DNA of 64,000 nucleotides, taken from assembly GCA_026413225.1 (NCBI GenBank), contig CM048557.1, positions 23,724,871-23,788,870 on the forward strand. The letters are read 5' to 3'. Both the position numbers and the translations under genes were made by a program. This document shows, one piece after another, positions 47,641 through 59,500 of this stretch (its first letter is position 1; every line of letters starts with the position of its first letter). This DNA comes from Otis tarda. Its lineage: Eukaryota > Chordata > Aves > Otidiformes > Otididae. The notes below the pieces were generated by a model that worked only from the letters and a program-made list of their open reading frames with translations, ran no database searches and was not told where the DNA came from.

Positions 47641-49286
47641 AAAAAGAAATGCTGTTTCTCTTTTATGAGATTAATTCACAATTTTACCATTTGATTTTAA
47701 AATCTAGGAATGTTCTAGCACGAATTCTACCATTTTGTGGAAATAAACTGTGATTCCAACAAGAGCTAAAAATAGTCCCTATATTGATTATATGATTTGT
47801 CTTAGAATTGTAGGAAAACTTAGTTTGGCAGAGATTACTAGAAATCAGGACAGATTCTTCTGTTCATTAATCTGGTGGCCTGCTGTTCTATATGTTGCAG
47901 CATATAAATTGTAGCACCATTTATTATATTTCATCTGAGAAAGTATAACTTGGGATTTTGCCCTTATAATAATGAATAAAGGTTGTGATTCTAGAGAATC
48001 ACAGCTCTTGGGATTAAGAAGCTTTGTATAACATTAGCTAAATTTATTCATGGGTACTTCATATCCATTTGCTGTATTACTATCGCTCTTCTGAAACCTA
48101 AATAACTGCTTCATGGTGTTTACCTGATATGTCAACTTTATGGACAGTAATCTTTTCCCCTTCATTCTGTCAACTTTTATTTTGCCAGGCTAAACAAACT
48201 ATTTTTTTTTTCCGTTGCCACTTATGTAGCAGCTTCTACTTTCTCCTTATCATTTTAATAGTCATGCCCCATACCTGTTTTATTTTGAATTCACCTTTCT
48301 TCACTAGAGCTGATCAGAGCCTAAAATGAAGCCTTATCAGTGATTTTTGCAATACTATTAAAACTTCAAATTGAAATAGTTTCACCAGTACACCCCAAAA
48401 TTGTTTTAATCTTCTTCACCATATTATACTGTCAGCTGAACATCAGCTATGTATTGAAAAATACCATGTAGCCCTTTTCTTCTACCTGATGAGATCTTAA
48501 GAAATACCAAACATTTTATTTACCAAGTGTGCTACCTTGCTTCTGTATCACTGAGTTCCACTCTGCCTCTTTTACTTTCAGGTTACTTATTGCTTCCTCT
48601 GCGAAATTCTGTTCATGTCACATGGTTAATGCCACCAATACATTCTATCATCACTATGCTGTTCTCAGTGTTGTAGTTCATAAGTTAAATTATATAAAAT
48701 ACTATTTCCAGGCTAATCCTCCAAGGATTAGCAGGATGTTATGCATCCTTTTATTATATTCTGTCCATGATGATAAAATTTCCCCCTACCTTTCAGTTCA
48801 TCTACAATCCCAATCTTCCCTTGTGCCACAAACTAAGTATAGTATAACACTATAACCACTTCTTTAATGAAGAGCTGATGATAGATAATATCCATATTAC
48901 TCCTTCAGTATAAAAATCCAAGAGTAGCAAAACCTGTTTAGAACTATTTTTGCTGACCCTGATAATTAAAAAAAAAAAAAATCCAGTACCATCTTTTTTC
49001 CTCCATTCACTCATTGCCAGAAAGAATGGGGGAAAGGAAACGTGACAGGCAAATGTTGTGAAAGCTTTGTTTTTAAAGCCTCCCGCACATTGCCATGATA
49101 TTAATCCAGCATATGGCTTCCTGTTCAGCTCAAGATCAGGAAAATATGTAATACATTGGACAAAATTTCTAATATCATCCATGCTGCCTTGTAGTTCAAC
49201 AGGATTTTAATCTGCTCTTCTGAATTCACATGTGACTTCAGTGACAGAAGGAAACATCAGGCCAATAACTAATAAAATTACTTTTA
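47641..49286. other. AT-rich noncoding stretch
   Basis: Nothing recognised apart from short homopolymers (T10 near 48201, A13 near 48967). Frames at 48529-48855 (plus) and 48850-49182 (minus) have no family resemblance. Confidence 0.55.
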
Positions 49287-49637
49287 TCATAGAATGGACC
49301 AGGTTGGAAGGGACCACAAAAGATCATCTGGTCCAATCTTTCATGGAAAATGGAGCCTAGATGTGATTATTTAGCACTCTATCCAGTTACATTTTGAAAA
49401 CCTCTGCTGATGGGGACTCCACCACACCCCTGGGGAGACTATTCCAGTGATTGATAGTTCTTATTCTAAAAAAAAAAATCCTTCTAATGTAAATATGAAA
49501 CCTCTGCCAGTGCAGCCTGTACCCATTGCTTCTTGTTCTCTCTATATGGTTCTTGTGAAGAGAGAGCCTCTGTCCTCCTTGTAGCTGCCCTTTAAGCACT
49601 GCAAAACTGTGAAGAGGTTGCCCTCTTTCTTAACCCA
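49287..49637 (-). mobile_element. CR1 LINE 3'-end fragment, diverged
   Basis: Minus strand. The 3' terminus appears as TCATAGAATGG, followed by the UTR blocks GTTGGAAGGGACC and TCATCTGGTCCAA, then the ORF2 C-terminus. The frame 49599-49387 reads LKGQLQGGQRLSLHKNH, then INHWNSLPRGVVESPSAEVF, as in CR1. Truncated at the 5' side. Divergence is higher than in the CR1 copies at 23901 or 35926. Confidence 0.88.
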
Positions 49638-52600
49638 TGGTCAGACATCATCTGGTGAGAGTAGTTGGACTTTACAATTCAATTTGTGTTCTGAAATTAT
49701 TTGTAAAAGCAGTGGTTAATTCAAACTTATTTCTTATTAAACATCACACTATTATAAGAATAGCAAAGAATCAACATATTACTGCATTGCTTTTGTGCTT
49801 CACTAACGCCACACTACATTTTTAAATGAGCTTCTAGGCATCTAGTTTTTGTGGTTTGAAAATCTCAGTGATGAAAATACTGTCAAAAATGTATGCCATA
49901 TATGTCTATAGATGTCATACATAAAGAAATTTGGATGCTTTATTTCAAAACATGTCTATGTGTGAAGAGAGACCCTTAGTGTTTAAAATATTAACTGGAA
50001 TAAAAGAGATCTGCAAATACCATAGGTATGAGCCATATATTTTAGGTGAGTAGCCTAACCATCATTGGCTATTTGGGTGTAAGTGCATCCTGACACATAT
50101 TTTTCAGTGAAAAATACGTTCAGCATGTAAAACGGATTGGTGCAGCTCAGGAAAAATAAAGAAAGTAACTCTTAATATCCTAAAAATATTGTACAATCAG
50201 AAAAATCTCTTCTACATGTTTTCTTATTATGCTGCTGCTTATTATTCTAATAGATGCCTTAAAAGAATATTACTTTAGAATATGCAATTCCAATTGTCTA
50301 TGCATGCTTGGCATGCCTTTGTGATTGCATAAATACTGTAACCGATGGGCAAAATGCCAAATTGGAGTGCAGGGAGTAATAGAGCAGAAAAAGCAATATG
50401 AGGCCTAATACTCAGACATACAAATTTCAGGGTATTTACTGGATTGACATCCTCTTTGTAGTGTTTCTAACCATAAAACACTAGCACCTGGAGGGGAAAG
50501 GAATGCAAGTGAATTTATCAGCCATTACTATGGTGTCAAGTGGTTTTTTAATTATTTAAATTTTCACAAATATCCTTTTCAATTATTTACTTAGATCACT
50601 GGCGTCAATGAGCAAAATATGAGAAACTCTAGCATTGCTATATTATTATTGGATTAGTTTAGATGTTTATTGAAAAAATGTTCTATTATATTACATTTTT
50701 ACTTCCCCCCTTCCCATTTAATATTGTCTCTAAGAGTAAATAAAATGAAGTTTGTTGGCATCTCACTTCTGAAAGTACTCTGCAAATATAATTTCTCTCT
50801 AAATAGAGTGAAATTAGCTCACCCAAGTGCTTCACCAAAGATAATTTGATTTTAGATAGTTCTTTTTAGTACAGAAACTATTGTTTTCTGTTGCAATTGT
50901 ATTAATAATAAGTTGTAGTAAACAGAATACTGGATGCAATTCCTGGGTCTTCTATGTGAAAGTTTACGATCTCAAAACCTGGCACATAGAATTCAGGCTG
51001 TCGCCAAAGTCTTCTCCATTATTTTCTCAGCCATTCCAAAAAAGAGCATCTTAGCTCTTTAACAGAGATATCATACATTCTTCATGAATGATCATGTTTA
51101 CTCAACAATAACCCCACTAAAATTCTAAGCATGCAAGTTTATTTAATCTTCAGTTCAAACCTGACTAATTAGAACATTTCATTAAAATAATTAGTTCCTC
51201 TTCTGAAGGGCTAATCCATTGATCTTTATTACTTCTATGTTAAGACTTTCACTAATGCCTTTCCGAAGATGAACATCTATCAACAATAAAAGATCATGAA
51301 TCAAATGCTGGTTAAAGACATTTCTAGTTCTCCATGTAATTTTATTAGCAGGAGGTGTTTGTATTAATAATATTCTACTGTTATTGTATCGTTCATACCC
51401 ACAACCTGCTCTAGGTCTCTATCAACCTAATATTTCATCATGTCTTTTTCATATGATGCATTGAAGCTAGAGGGCTTGTTTTAATATGGATCTCTATCAC
51501 CCTTTTTCTCCTCCTCCCTGTTTTTAAAACATTTTCAGACATGACCAAATTCTTTCTGTCCAGCCAAAATCCCACTAGCCTGAAACAGAATTTCCAAAAT
51601 GGAAACAGTCAGTAGAAAATTTCAGACTGAACAATTACTGTTTGGGAGCTGAAAACTATACAGCTACTGTTCAGCAACTCTAGTTAAAGACAGAGCTTGC
51701 TCTTCACCATTTGTGTATTATGGACTGAACCATCATCTGTGGAAGGGTACATTTCAACCCATTGCACATTTATTAATCAAGTAATAATGATTGAAACAGC
51801 TGTAATATTGGAGAGTTTTCTCTCTACTTCTCCAGAAGTTGTTTTACAAGAAAGACTTCAAAAAGAAAGGAATGCTCAACCTTGCTCAGCTTTGTTCATA
51901 ATTTTTATTACATATGAAAATTACAGAATACTGATCTGTGCTGGCTCAACACACCTCTAACAGCGTCTTTATAAGTGTTTTTATCTAAAACTCAATATTC
52001 ATTCCAATGAAACACTATTGTGATTATTAAGTTATAGCCCTGAGAGTCTGGTATCTTGTGTCTCTTCTTGTTTTTCTAGAGACTCGCTTCCTGTCTTGCC
52101 CTCACTCCTCTGAACAAAATATTTAGAAACTTCAAGCTATATTCCTAAATCCAAGGGTAAACAACTCCCTCTAGAATTTCCAAAAAAGACTTACAGGCTC
52201 TAATCATCTCTACTCAACCGAGAAAATATTATACAATGTTTCTAAGTGTCAACACTTGAAAAGAGAAAACAGTAATTTATTCTTTTTTCTTTTTTTTTTC
52301 TGTATTTTTCCAGGATGTCACAGGACACTGGAATTTATTAACAAAGGTAAAAAGCACTTTTAACTTTCTTTATAAACAGCTCATTGACCAGTCTCTTTTT
52401 TTTCTGATAAAATGCATTTTGTAGAATATTGACTCCTGGATTCCCTGTTAATTTTCTATCTTTGGAATTGAATTACGCAACTTAACAGATTTAAAAATTG
52501 GGGCAACACACTATCAGTATACCTGAGGCAGGTGAGTTTTTTCCCTAGTTAAAATTATTTGAAAGCAGAACATTCTTTATGCTATGAAATAAACCCTTAT

Positions 52601-55600
52601 CTTAAACTCAACATGGCAATATTGCAAACAATAATTTCTATCAGTAAGAGCAGCCAATATAATAGGACTCCACTAGAATAAAGTAACAATTATGGAATTT
52701 GTATTTAAAATCTAGGTAATAATTCTGTGGTTTGAAAAGTAATGCTGCCATTCCCTGTGCACATATTAACAGCTAGAGATCCTAAGATCCAGAAAAGCTG
52801 GTGTATCTTTCCCATACACAATTAGAAATACAGAGTAAAGAAAAAGTGGCTGAATTAAAGCAATTCAGGTCAGTCAGAGATTGAATATAAAGAAAAGGTG
52901 AGAAAAGATTAAATTGAAAGTTTGTACAGAAAATTCATCCACAACCAAGAAAAGTTAGCGTTTGTCTTTTATCCTGGCCCTGTTTTGTTGGCTCTTCCCC
53001 GATTATGTGACTGTCATCACTTGGGTATGCTACGCAAAGTTATGCAGAAGATTCAGTGTAAATATGCAGTAGAATTTCAAGAAAGAAATTCAGATTCTGT
53101 TCACTTACAGTTACAGGTGGTAGAATTCTCTCCTGAGCCAAAGAATCATCAGTGTTAAAAATGTTACGATAGCAATTGAAACAAATTTCTTCATCTTTAC
53201 TGAATTCTGGTTTTTAAAATGACTTGACTTCTTCAGCATTGTTATTATTATTATTTGTGTTGGGATACTAGGAAAGCATTCTGAGTGCTCTCAAAATTAA
53301 TGCAAATTGCAGGTTGTCCAGAGAGACTGTCATGCTTCTGATATCTGAGTGATTAGTGAACTGCAATCTTAAATGCACTAAGTCCAATTACATATTTCTG
53401 CTTGGAAGTGAACAAAACAAATACAGATTTTTAATTCTGTAATGAAGTATTGACAAGCCTCTGAAAAGTTTAGGAGCTGAAACTTAAATTCACATGTTTA
53501 GTACCTGTATGTCTTTTTAAATATTTTTAGCAGTGCAATTTAGAAGAAAAATAAAAATTACAGATAAGAGTTACCGTAGACTTGACACTTATTTGCCTTG
53601 GTAGTAAACAACAGCTTGTTCTCTGATATCTCAGAATCACTATTATGCGACAGATATTTATTAAGAGGCATCTTTAGAAATGTCTTTCCTTACATTTTAA
53701 TACACTGCCAATAGCCTTCTAGAAGGAAGAAAAGAAATCAAAATATCTTACATAACAGCAAACATAGGAACAAAAGAATAAAATATCCCTTGTACAAACA
53801 TTTGCATGTGTAGGACATCATTAAAGTCAAAACTGAAGGAAACTTAGAACTGCAATTCAAAATTTGTATATATTTGAACAAGAAAAAAAACACAAATACA
53901 TAGTATCAATATTTTCTGTTAAAGCCATTTTTTTAAATGTATTTCATTTATTTTATGCATTGGGTTGATGTGTCTAGACTGGACCTTTAAAGTTATAATA
54001 TGATAAAATACAATTTAGAAACAAAAGTTGTTTTGAAATGAAAACTTAAAAGCATTTATTCTGAGAGACAATAAATACTGTTCTCATGGAGTGGTTTCCC
54101 AGAAATAGTTTAATGTTATTCTTACTAGAGTTTTAAAATTTTTAAAATACAAACTTTATAGGGCAAATTTAGGTTTTATTAAATTTCTATTGGAAAAAAT
54201 ATTTCTTCACTATCATGACAGAATTGTCACAAAAAGAACTTGTGAACCTCCAAGACAGTTTTCCACATAGTATACCTAGAAAAAAGTATGCTTAATTGAA
54301 TTCCTGCCTCACATGAAAACAGAGTTGCTCAAAGGGGATATAAACGTATGTAGAACATGGCATTTTTATAAGAAGTGGGCTAAAGTCCCGCTATTCTTAG
54401 ACAAGAATGAGCTGAAATGCTCTGTCTTTATGAGAAGACTTAAAAATATCCACTTCTGCTTCAGATGGTCTAATTTTGCAAAATTTCAGAAAAATTATGC
54501 AGATGACAGCGAGGCAATAGTGTAACCTGTAGCAGCATAAAACCTAGGGCAAATACACTTTCTCTGAGCTCCAGTATGCCATGATCAGACTAAAGCTAGT
54601 ATTTATGATTAGCTCTGGAGTTATGCTACACAGAAATCTGTGTAGTCACACCCTTATAAATCTGTCCATTTAAAATCACTATTTCTACAGTTTTTCTTCT
54701 GTGGTATCATATATATTTGGAAGATCTTCAACCCTATATAGTTTTGCAATTGGAAAATTGTTATTGTATTAATGACTGAATTCTATATGGTGGTTACACT
54801 GCTGCCATTACATAGGGAAATTATGACCCATAGTTATCCATGACTGGGCATCTGTTCTTGCAGCACGTGTTCCCCAACATGGTAGCTCATCTCTCCTATC
54901 TGTGCACTGTCAGTTTGTTACCCTTTCAGCCTGATAATGGCTACAAAAGGCATAACGAGATGCCCTTTGTGCATCTGGATGCAATATTATACAGAAGTTG
55001 TTCCATGAATAGAACAGATTTTCCATGACTTTATTTTCATTTTTAACACAATTGTATTAAAATAAGACAGTAATAAAAGAGAAAGAAGAATCATTTTATA
55101 CAGGTAAAAGTGTAGCTTAGTTATAAGTGAAAAGTATCATATTCAACGCACAGATCAATAAATGCAGTGCTTATTGTTCCCTTTATTATAGTTTAAATAA
55201 TTTATCAGCTCTACATCCTATTTATTGATTCTCTGACAATGCAGAAGGATAAGGGATTTAAAATATTTGAAGCACTTTTCTCCATTTTTATAAAATTTGT
55301 GATATATAATTGATTCATAATTGCAAATACTGGAAGCAAATGATCCTTTTTCCTTCTTCCTGCTGGGAAAACTATTGAGTACATCAATACTTTTCTTTAG
55401 GATTTTTCAAAAGTCAATCAATTTTTCAGATAAGACACTGAAGTTCTACCATCTATCAGCCTAGATTGAATCTTCAGGAACATCATGAATATGTTCTGTC
55501 ACAGTAGGCATGATATTGCAATTCCAAATCACAATTCTTTCTATATTGTAAAATAGAAGTATTATGTATTTTTTCTTCCTTTGAGCTAGCTCAGTAGCAG

Positions 55601-56258
55601 TTCCAAACCAGTGAAGACAATAAGATGGAACAAAGTGTAAATAAAACTCCAAACCACAAAAACTATTCTCACACTTCCTATCTTTTCTGATCTTTTTACA
55701 GCATGTGACTCCTTTTCAGCTTTTAATAAGAGGGAGTACATCATACTCTCCCCAAGGAGAGGACATGCCTAATGTAGTGGTGCACAACAGATGAGATGGA
55801 TCTTACTATTCTCTGTTTCCCTCAGCAGTGCTTTAAAGAGAATCACAGCAAATAATTAGGTTACTGTTTACAGGAGTTGGACATGAACATAACTATCTTC
55901 TTCAAAACTGCATTTCAGTGATTATATGGTCTCTGTTTATGTTTAAGCATCCTGTCCCTCTTACTGAAAACAACATTTTTACTACCATAAAACTGCATGC
56001 TTTTGCCTTGGAAATGCAGCAGTGATGGAATAATTCCCATGTAAACCAAGGAAAAAAAGTCTAGTTTTAGAGACATGTGTCAAAAATTACCCATCAGTTT
56101 GCTGTCTTTACAAGATTTGAATGTTAGCTGCTATCATAGAAAAATTACTTACTGTGAGAAGTTCCTCACTCTTACTAAAGTCTATAAAATTTTTCAAGTG
56201 TTGAACTAAATGCTTAGATAGTATATGTCAATTGTATTGATTGTAAAGAAAGTATAAT
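49638..56258. other. AT-rich gene-free stretch
   Basis: 6.6 kb with no recognised gene or transposon. The strongest local signal is a short AG...GT block at 52314-52346, listed separately. Frames at 51697-51960, 52922-53158 and 54313-54525 (plus) and 55461-55652 (minus) show no domain and ordinary intergenic composition. Confidence 0.55.
52314..52346 (+). CDS. candidate 33-base microexon
   Basis: A long pyrimidine tract ending TTTTTCCAG precedes 33 bases that read D-V-T-G-H-W-N-L-L-T-K in phase 0, followed by the donor GTAAAA. Both splice sites are strong and the length is a multiple of three. No neighbouring exon of matching gene is established, so it could be chance or a non-coding exon. 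Confidence 0.18.
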
Positions 56259-56523
56259 AATAGAATCATAAAACAGTTTGGGTTGGAAGGGACCTTTAAA
56301 GGTCATCTAGTCCAACTCCCCTGCAAGGAGCAGGAACATCTTCAATTAGAACAGGTTGCTCAGAGGCCCGTCCAACCACATCTTTAATGTTTCCATGGAT
56401 GCGGCATCTACCACCTCTCTGGGCAACCTGTTCCAGTGTTTCACCACCCTCATTGTAAAATTTTTTTCCCTTATATGTAGTCTGAATCTACCTCCTTCTA
56501 TTTTAAAATCATACCCCCTTGTC

Positions 56524-57921
56524 CTATTGCAAAAGGCTCTGCTCCTCGTGTTTCCTATAAGCCCCCTTTAGGTACTGGAAGGCTACTATAAGGTCTCCCT
56601 GGAGCCTTCTCTTCTCCAGGCTGAACAGCCCCAACTCTCTCAGCCTGTCCTCATAGGAGAGGTGCTCCAGCCCTCTTATCATCTTTGTGGCCCTCCTCTG
56701 GACCTTCTCCAACTGATCCATGTCCTTCTTATGTTGGGGGCTCCAGAGCTGGATGCAGTACTCCAGGTGAGGTCTCACAAGAGCAGAGCAGAGGGGCAGA
56801 ATCATCTCCCTCGACCTGCTGGCCATGCTCCTCTTGATGCAGCCCAGGACGCAGATGGCTTTCTGGGCTGCAAGCACACATTGCCAGCTCATGTTGAGCT
56901 TCTCACGCACTAGTGCCCCCAAGTCCTTCTCAGGGCTGTTCACAATCCATTCTCCACCCAGCCTGTATTTGTGCTTGGGATAACCCCAACCCATGTGCAG
57001 GACCTTGCACTTCGCCTTGGTGAACTTTATGAGGTTTGCACGAGCCCACCTCTCCAGCCTGTCAAGGTCCCTCTGGATGGCATCCCTCCCCTCCAGCGTC
57101 AACCACACCACACAGCTTGGTGTTGTCAGCAAACTTGCTGAGGGTGCACTCTATCCCACTGTCCATGTCGCCAACCACAATGTTGAACAGGGCCGGGCCC
57201 AACACGGACCCCTGAGGAATGCCACTCGTCACTGATCTCTGTTTGGACATCAAGCTGCTGACAGCAACTCTGAGTTTAGCCATCCAGCCAATTCCTTATC
57301 CACTGAGTGATCCGTCCTTGAAACTCATGTCTCTCCAGTTTACAGAGAAGGATGTCATGCAAGACAGTGTGAAATGATTTGCCCAAGTCCAGGCAGATTA
57401 TGTTAGTTGCTCTTCCCTTCTCCACTGATGCTGTAACCCCATCATAGAAGGCCATGAAATTGGTTCAGGCATGATTTGCCCTTAGTGAAGCCGTGCTGGC
57501 TGTCACAAATCACCTCCTTATTTTCCATGTGCCTTAGCACGGTGTCCAGGAGAATCTGTTCCATGACCTTGCCAGGCAGACGTGAGACTGACCGGCCTGT
57601 AGTTGCCGGGGTCTTCCTTGTTCCCCTTTTTAAAAATGGGCGTTATGTTTTCCCTTTTCCAGTCAGTGGGAACTTCACTGGACTGCGTGACTTCTCAAAT
57701 ATGATGGAAAGTGGCTTGGCAACTTCATCTGCCAGTTTCCTCTGGACTCACAGATGCATCTCATCAGGTCCCATGGACTTGTGCACCTTCAGGTTCCTTA
57801 GACAGTCTGTTCTTCTGCTACAGTGGACAGTTCTTCATTCTCTCAATCCCTGCTTTTGTCTTCTGTGACTTCGGCGATGTGGCTAGAGCCCTCGCTGGTG
57901 AAGACTGAGGCAAAAAATTTG
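56524..57921 (-). pseudogene. CR1 reverse-transcriptase pseudogene, catalytic box FADN
   Basis: RT and C-terminal region of CR1 ORF2 in several frames. 57132-56524 contains [28 protein letters not shown] and [20 protein letters not shown]. 57283-57062 contains GIPQGSVLGPALFN (motif B) and FADNTKLCG, where the second catalytic Asp of FADD is Asn (codon 57122-57124, a G-to-A change at a CpG). Upstream, the linker and thumb-side text is broken by frameshifts through 57300-57920. Dead both by frame breaks and by the active-site change. Confidence 0.88.
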
Positions 57922-57955
57922 TTGAGTACCTCAGCCTTCTCTATGTCCCATGTAA

Positions 57956-57960
57956 CCACG
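57956..57960. repeat. target-site duplication CCACG (left, imperfect)
   Basis: Pairs with GCACG at 59088-59092; 4 of 5 bases match. It lies in CR1 sequence. Confidence 0.75.
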
Positions 57961-59087
57961 TGTCGTAGTTCAGCCCCGATCAGGACCAGATTACGCAGTT
58001 TCTCTCTCACTCCCCCCATCCTCCGAGAGAATAGGGAGAGATAATATAAGGAAAAACGGCTCGAGTTTTGAGATAAGGACAGGGAGAAAATCCTTAAAGT
58101 TACCGTCACGGGCAAAACAGACTCGACTTGGGGAAAACTATTCATTTATTACTACAAACAGCAGGATAATGAGACAGAGAACAAGATAACCTCCCTCCAC
58201 CCCTCCCTCTTCCCAAGCTTAACATTATCTCTACTACCTTCCCTGGAGAAGAGGGAATGGGGGTCGCGGTCAGTTCATCACACATTGTTTCACGCCACTG
58301 CTTCATGGTCAGGGGAAGAACTCCTCACATTCCTCCCCTGCTCCGTTGTGGGGTCCCACCCATACGCCACAGTCCTTCGTGAAACTGCTCCGGCGTGGGT
58401 CATCTCTTCCATGGGGTGCAGTCTCTCCAGAACGGTTGTCCCAGTGGGCCCTCCACGGGCCACAGCCTTCTTCAGGCATCCACCTCCCCCGGTACGGGGT
58501 CCTCCATGGGCTCCAAGTGGATCTCTGCTCCTCCGTGGACCTCCATGGGCTGCAGGGAGACAACCTGCTCCACCATGGTCGTCACCACAGGCTGCAGGGG
58601 AGCCTTGGCCAGGAGCCGCATTACTCCTCCCCCTCCTTCTGAACTGACCTTGGTGTCTGCAGCCGTTCCTCACAACAGGCTGGCAGATGTCTCTCAGGAT
58701 CTTTTTTACATCTTATTCACTTCTCATCTCCTCTCCACTTCTTGCAGCCGGGCCGAACCGAGTCAGGCCCAGTTGGCTGCCTGGCAAGAGGCCAGAGGGT
58801 GAGGCCTGCAAGGCCCATGAGGCCTGCGCCTCCCCCTCTGCGCCTCTGCCCCCACTCAGCTTCTTCACATCTTCTCTTCTCTCTTTTTTTTTCTGTTTTC
58901 CCCTTCTTAAATACCTTATCACAGAGGCGTTATCACGGAACATTCTGCTACCAGTCGGCTTGGCCTTGGCCAGCAGCGGGTCCGCCCTAGGCCCGGCTGA
59001 GTCCACTGAACAAAGGGGAGCGACTTCTAGCAGTTTCCTACAGAAGCTACCACCTTAGGCCCCCCCTCACTAAACAAAACCACGACA
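57961..59087 (-). mobile_element. ERV solo LTR, copy 4 (TGTCSTGG family), inside a CR1
   Basis: A 1,127-base TGTCGTAG...CCACGACA element with minus-strand sense. It is flanked by CCACG (57956-57960) and GCACG (59088-59092), a 5-bp target duplication with one mismatch. It closely matches copy 3, including the block of GC-rich core, the TTAAATACC promoter-like box near 58907-58915 and the shared end CTCACTAAACAAAACCACGACA. CR1 sequence resumes on both sides, so this LTR is younger than that CR1. Solo LTR, no internal genes. Confidence 0.94.
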
Positions 59088-59092
59088 GCACG
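59088..59092. repeat. target-site duplication GCACG (right, imperfect)
   Basis: Right partner of CCACG at 57956-57960, directly after the CA end of LTR copy 4. Confidence 0.75.
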
Positions 59093-59500
59093 TCTCCTCT
59101 TTCCTTCTGGAGAGGGCCCACATTCTCCCTGATCTTCCTTTTATCCCCAAGGTACCAAAAGAAGCTTTTCTTTTTGCCCAGGAACCTCCTGGATGCTTGT
59201 GCCCTGCTGTGTGCTCCGTCCAACAGATATCAGGGTGGTTGAAGTCCTCCATGAGGACCAGGGATTGTTGACTATGAGACTGCTCCTGTCTGTCTACAGT
59301 GGCCCTCATCCTCTCAGTCCTCCTGGTCAGGTGGTCTGTAGCAGACCTCCACAGTAATGTCACCTGTCCCTGCCCTCCCTTTAATCCTGACCCATAAGCT
59401 CTCTGTCAGCTCCTCATCCATCCCCAGGTGGAATTCCACGCACTCCAGCTGGTCTTTGACACAGAGTGCCCTGACTCTAGCTGGAGGCGTTATCCCAATG

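Larger units (their letters stand above)
56259..59500 (-). mobile_element. CR1 LINE interrupted by LTR copy 4
   Basis: Minus-strand CR1 with its 3' terminus at about 56259-56270 (TATGATTCTA on the sense strand), 3' UTR, ORF2 C-terminus and RT to 57960. An LTR follows (57961-59087), then the upstream ORF2 resumes from 59093. Near 59178 the text jumps from the post-RT linker straight to the endonuclease block, skipping about 550 bases present in the copy at 25697-26247. The upstream part contains MEDFNHPDICW (about 59246-59214), the CR1 endonuclease DFN region. Its 5' end fades near 59500. Confidence 0.9.
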
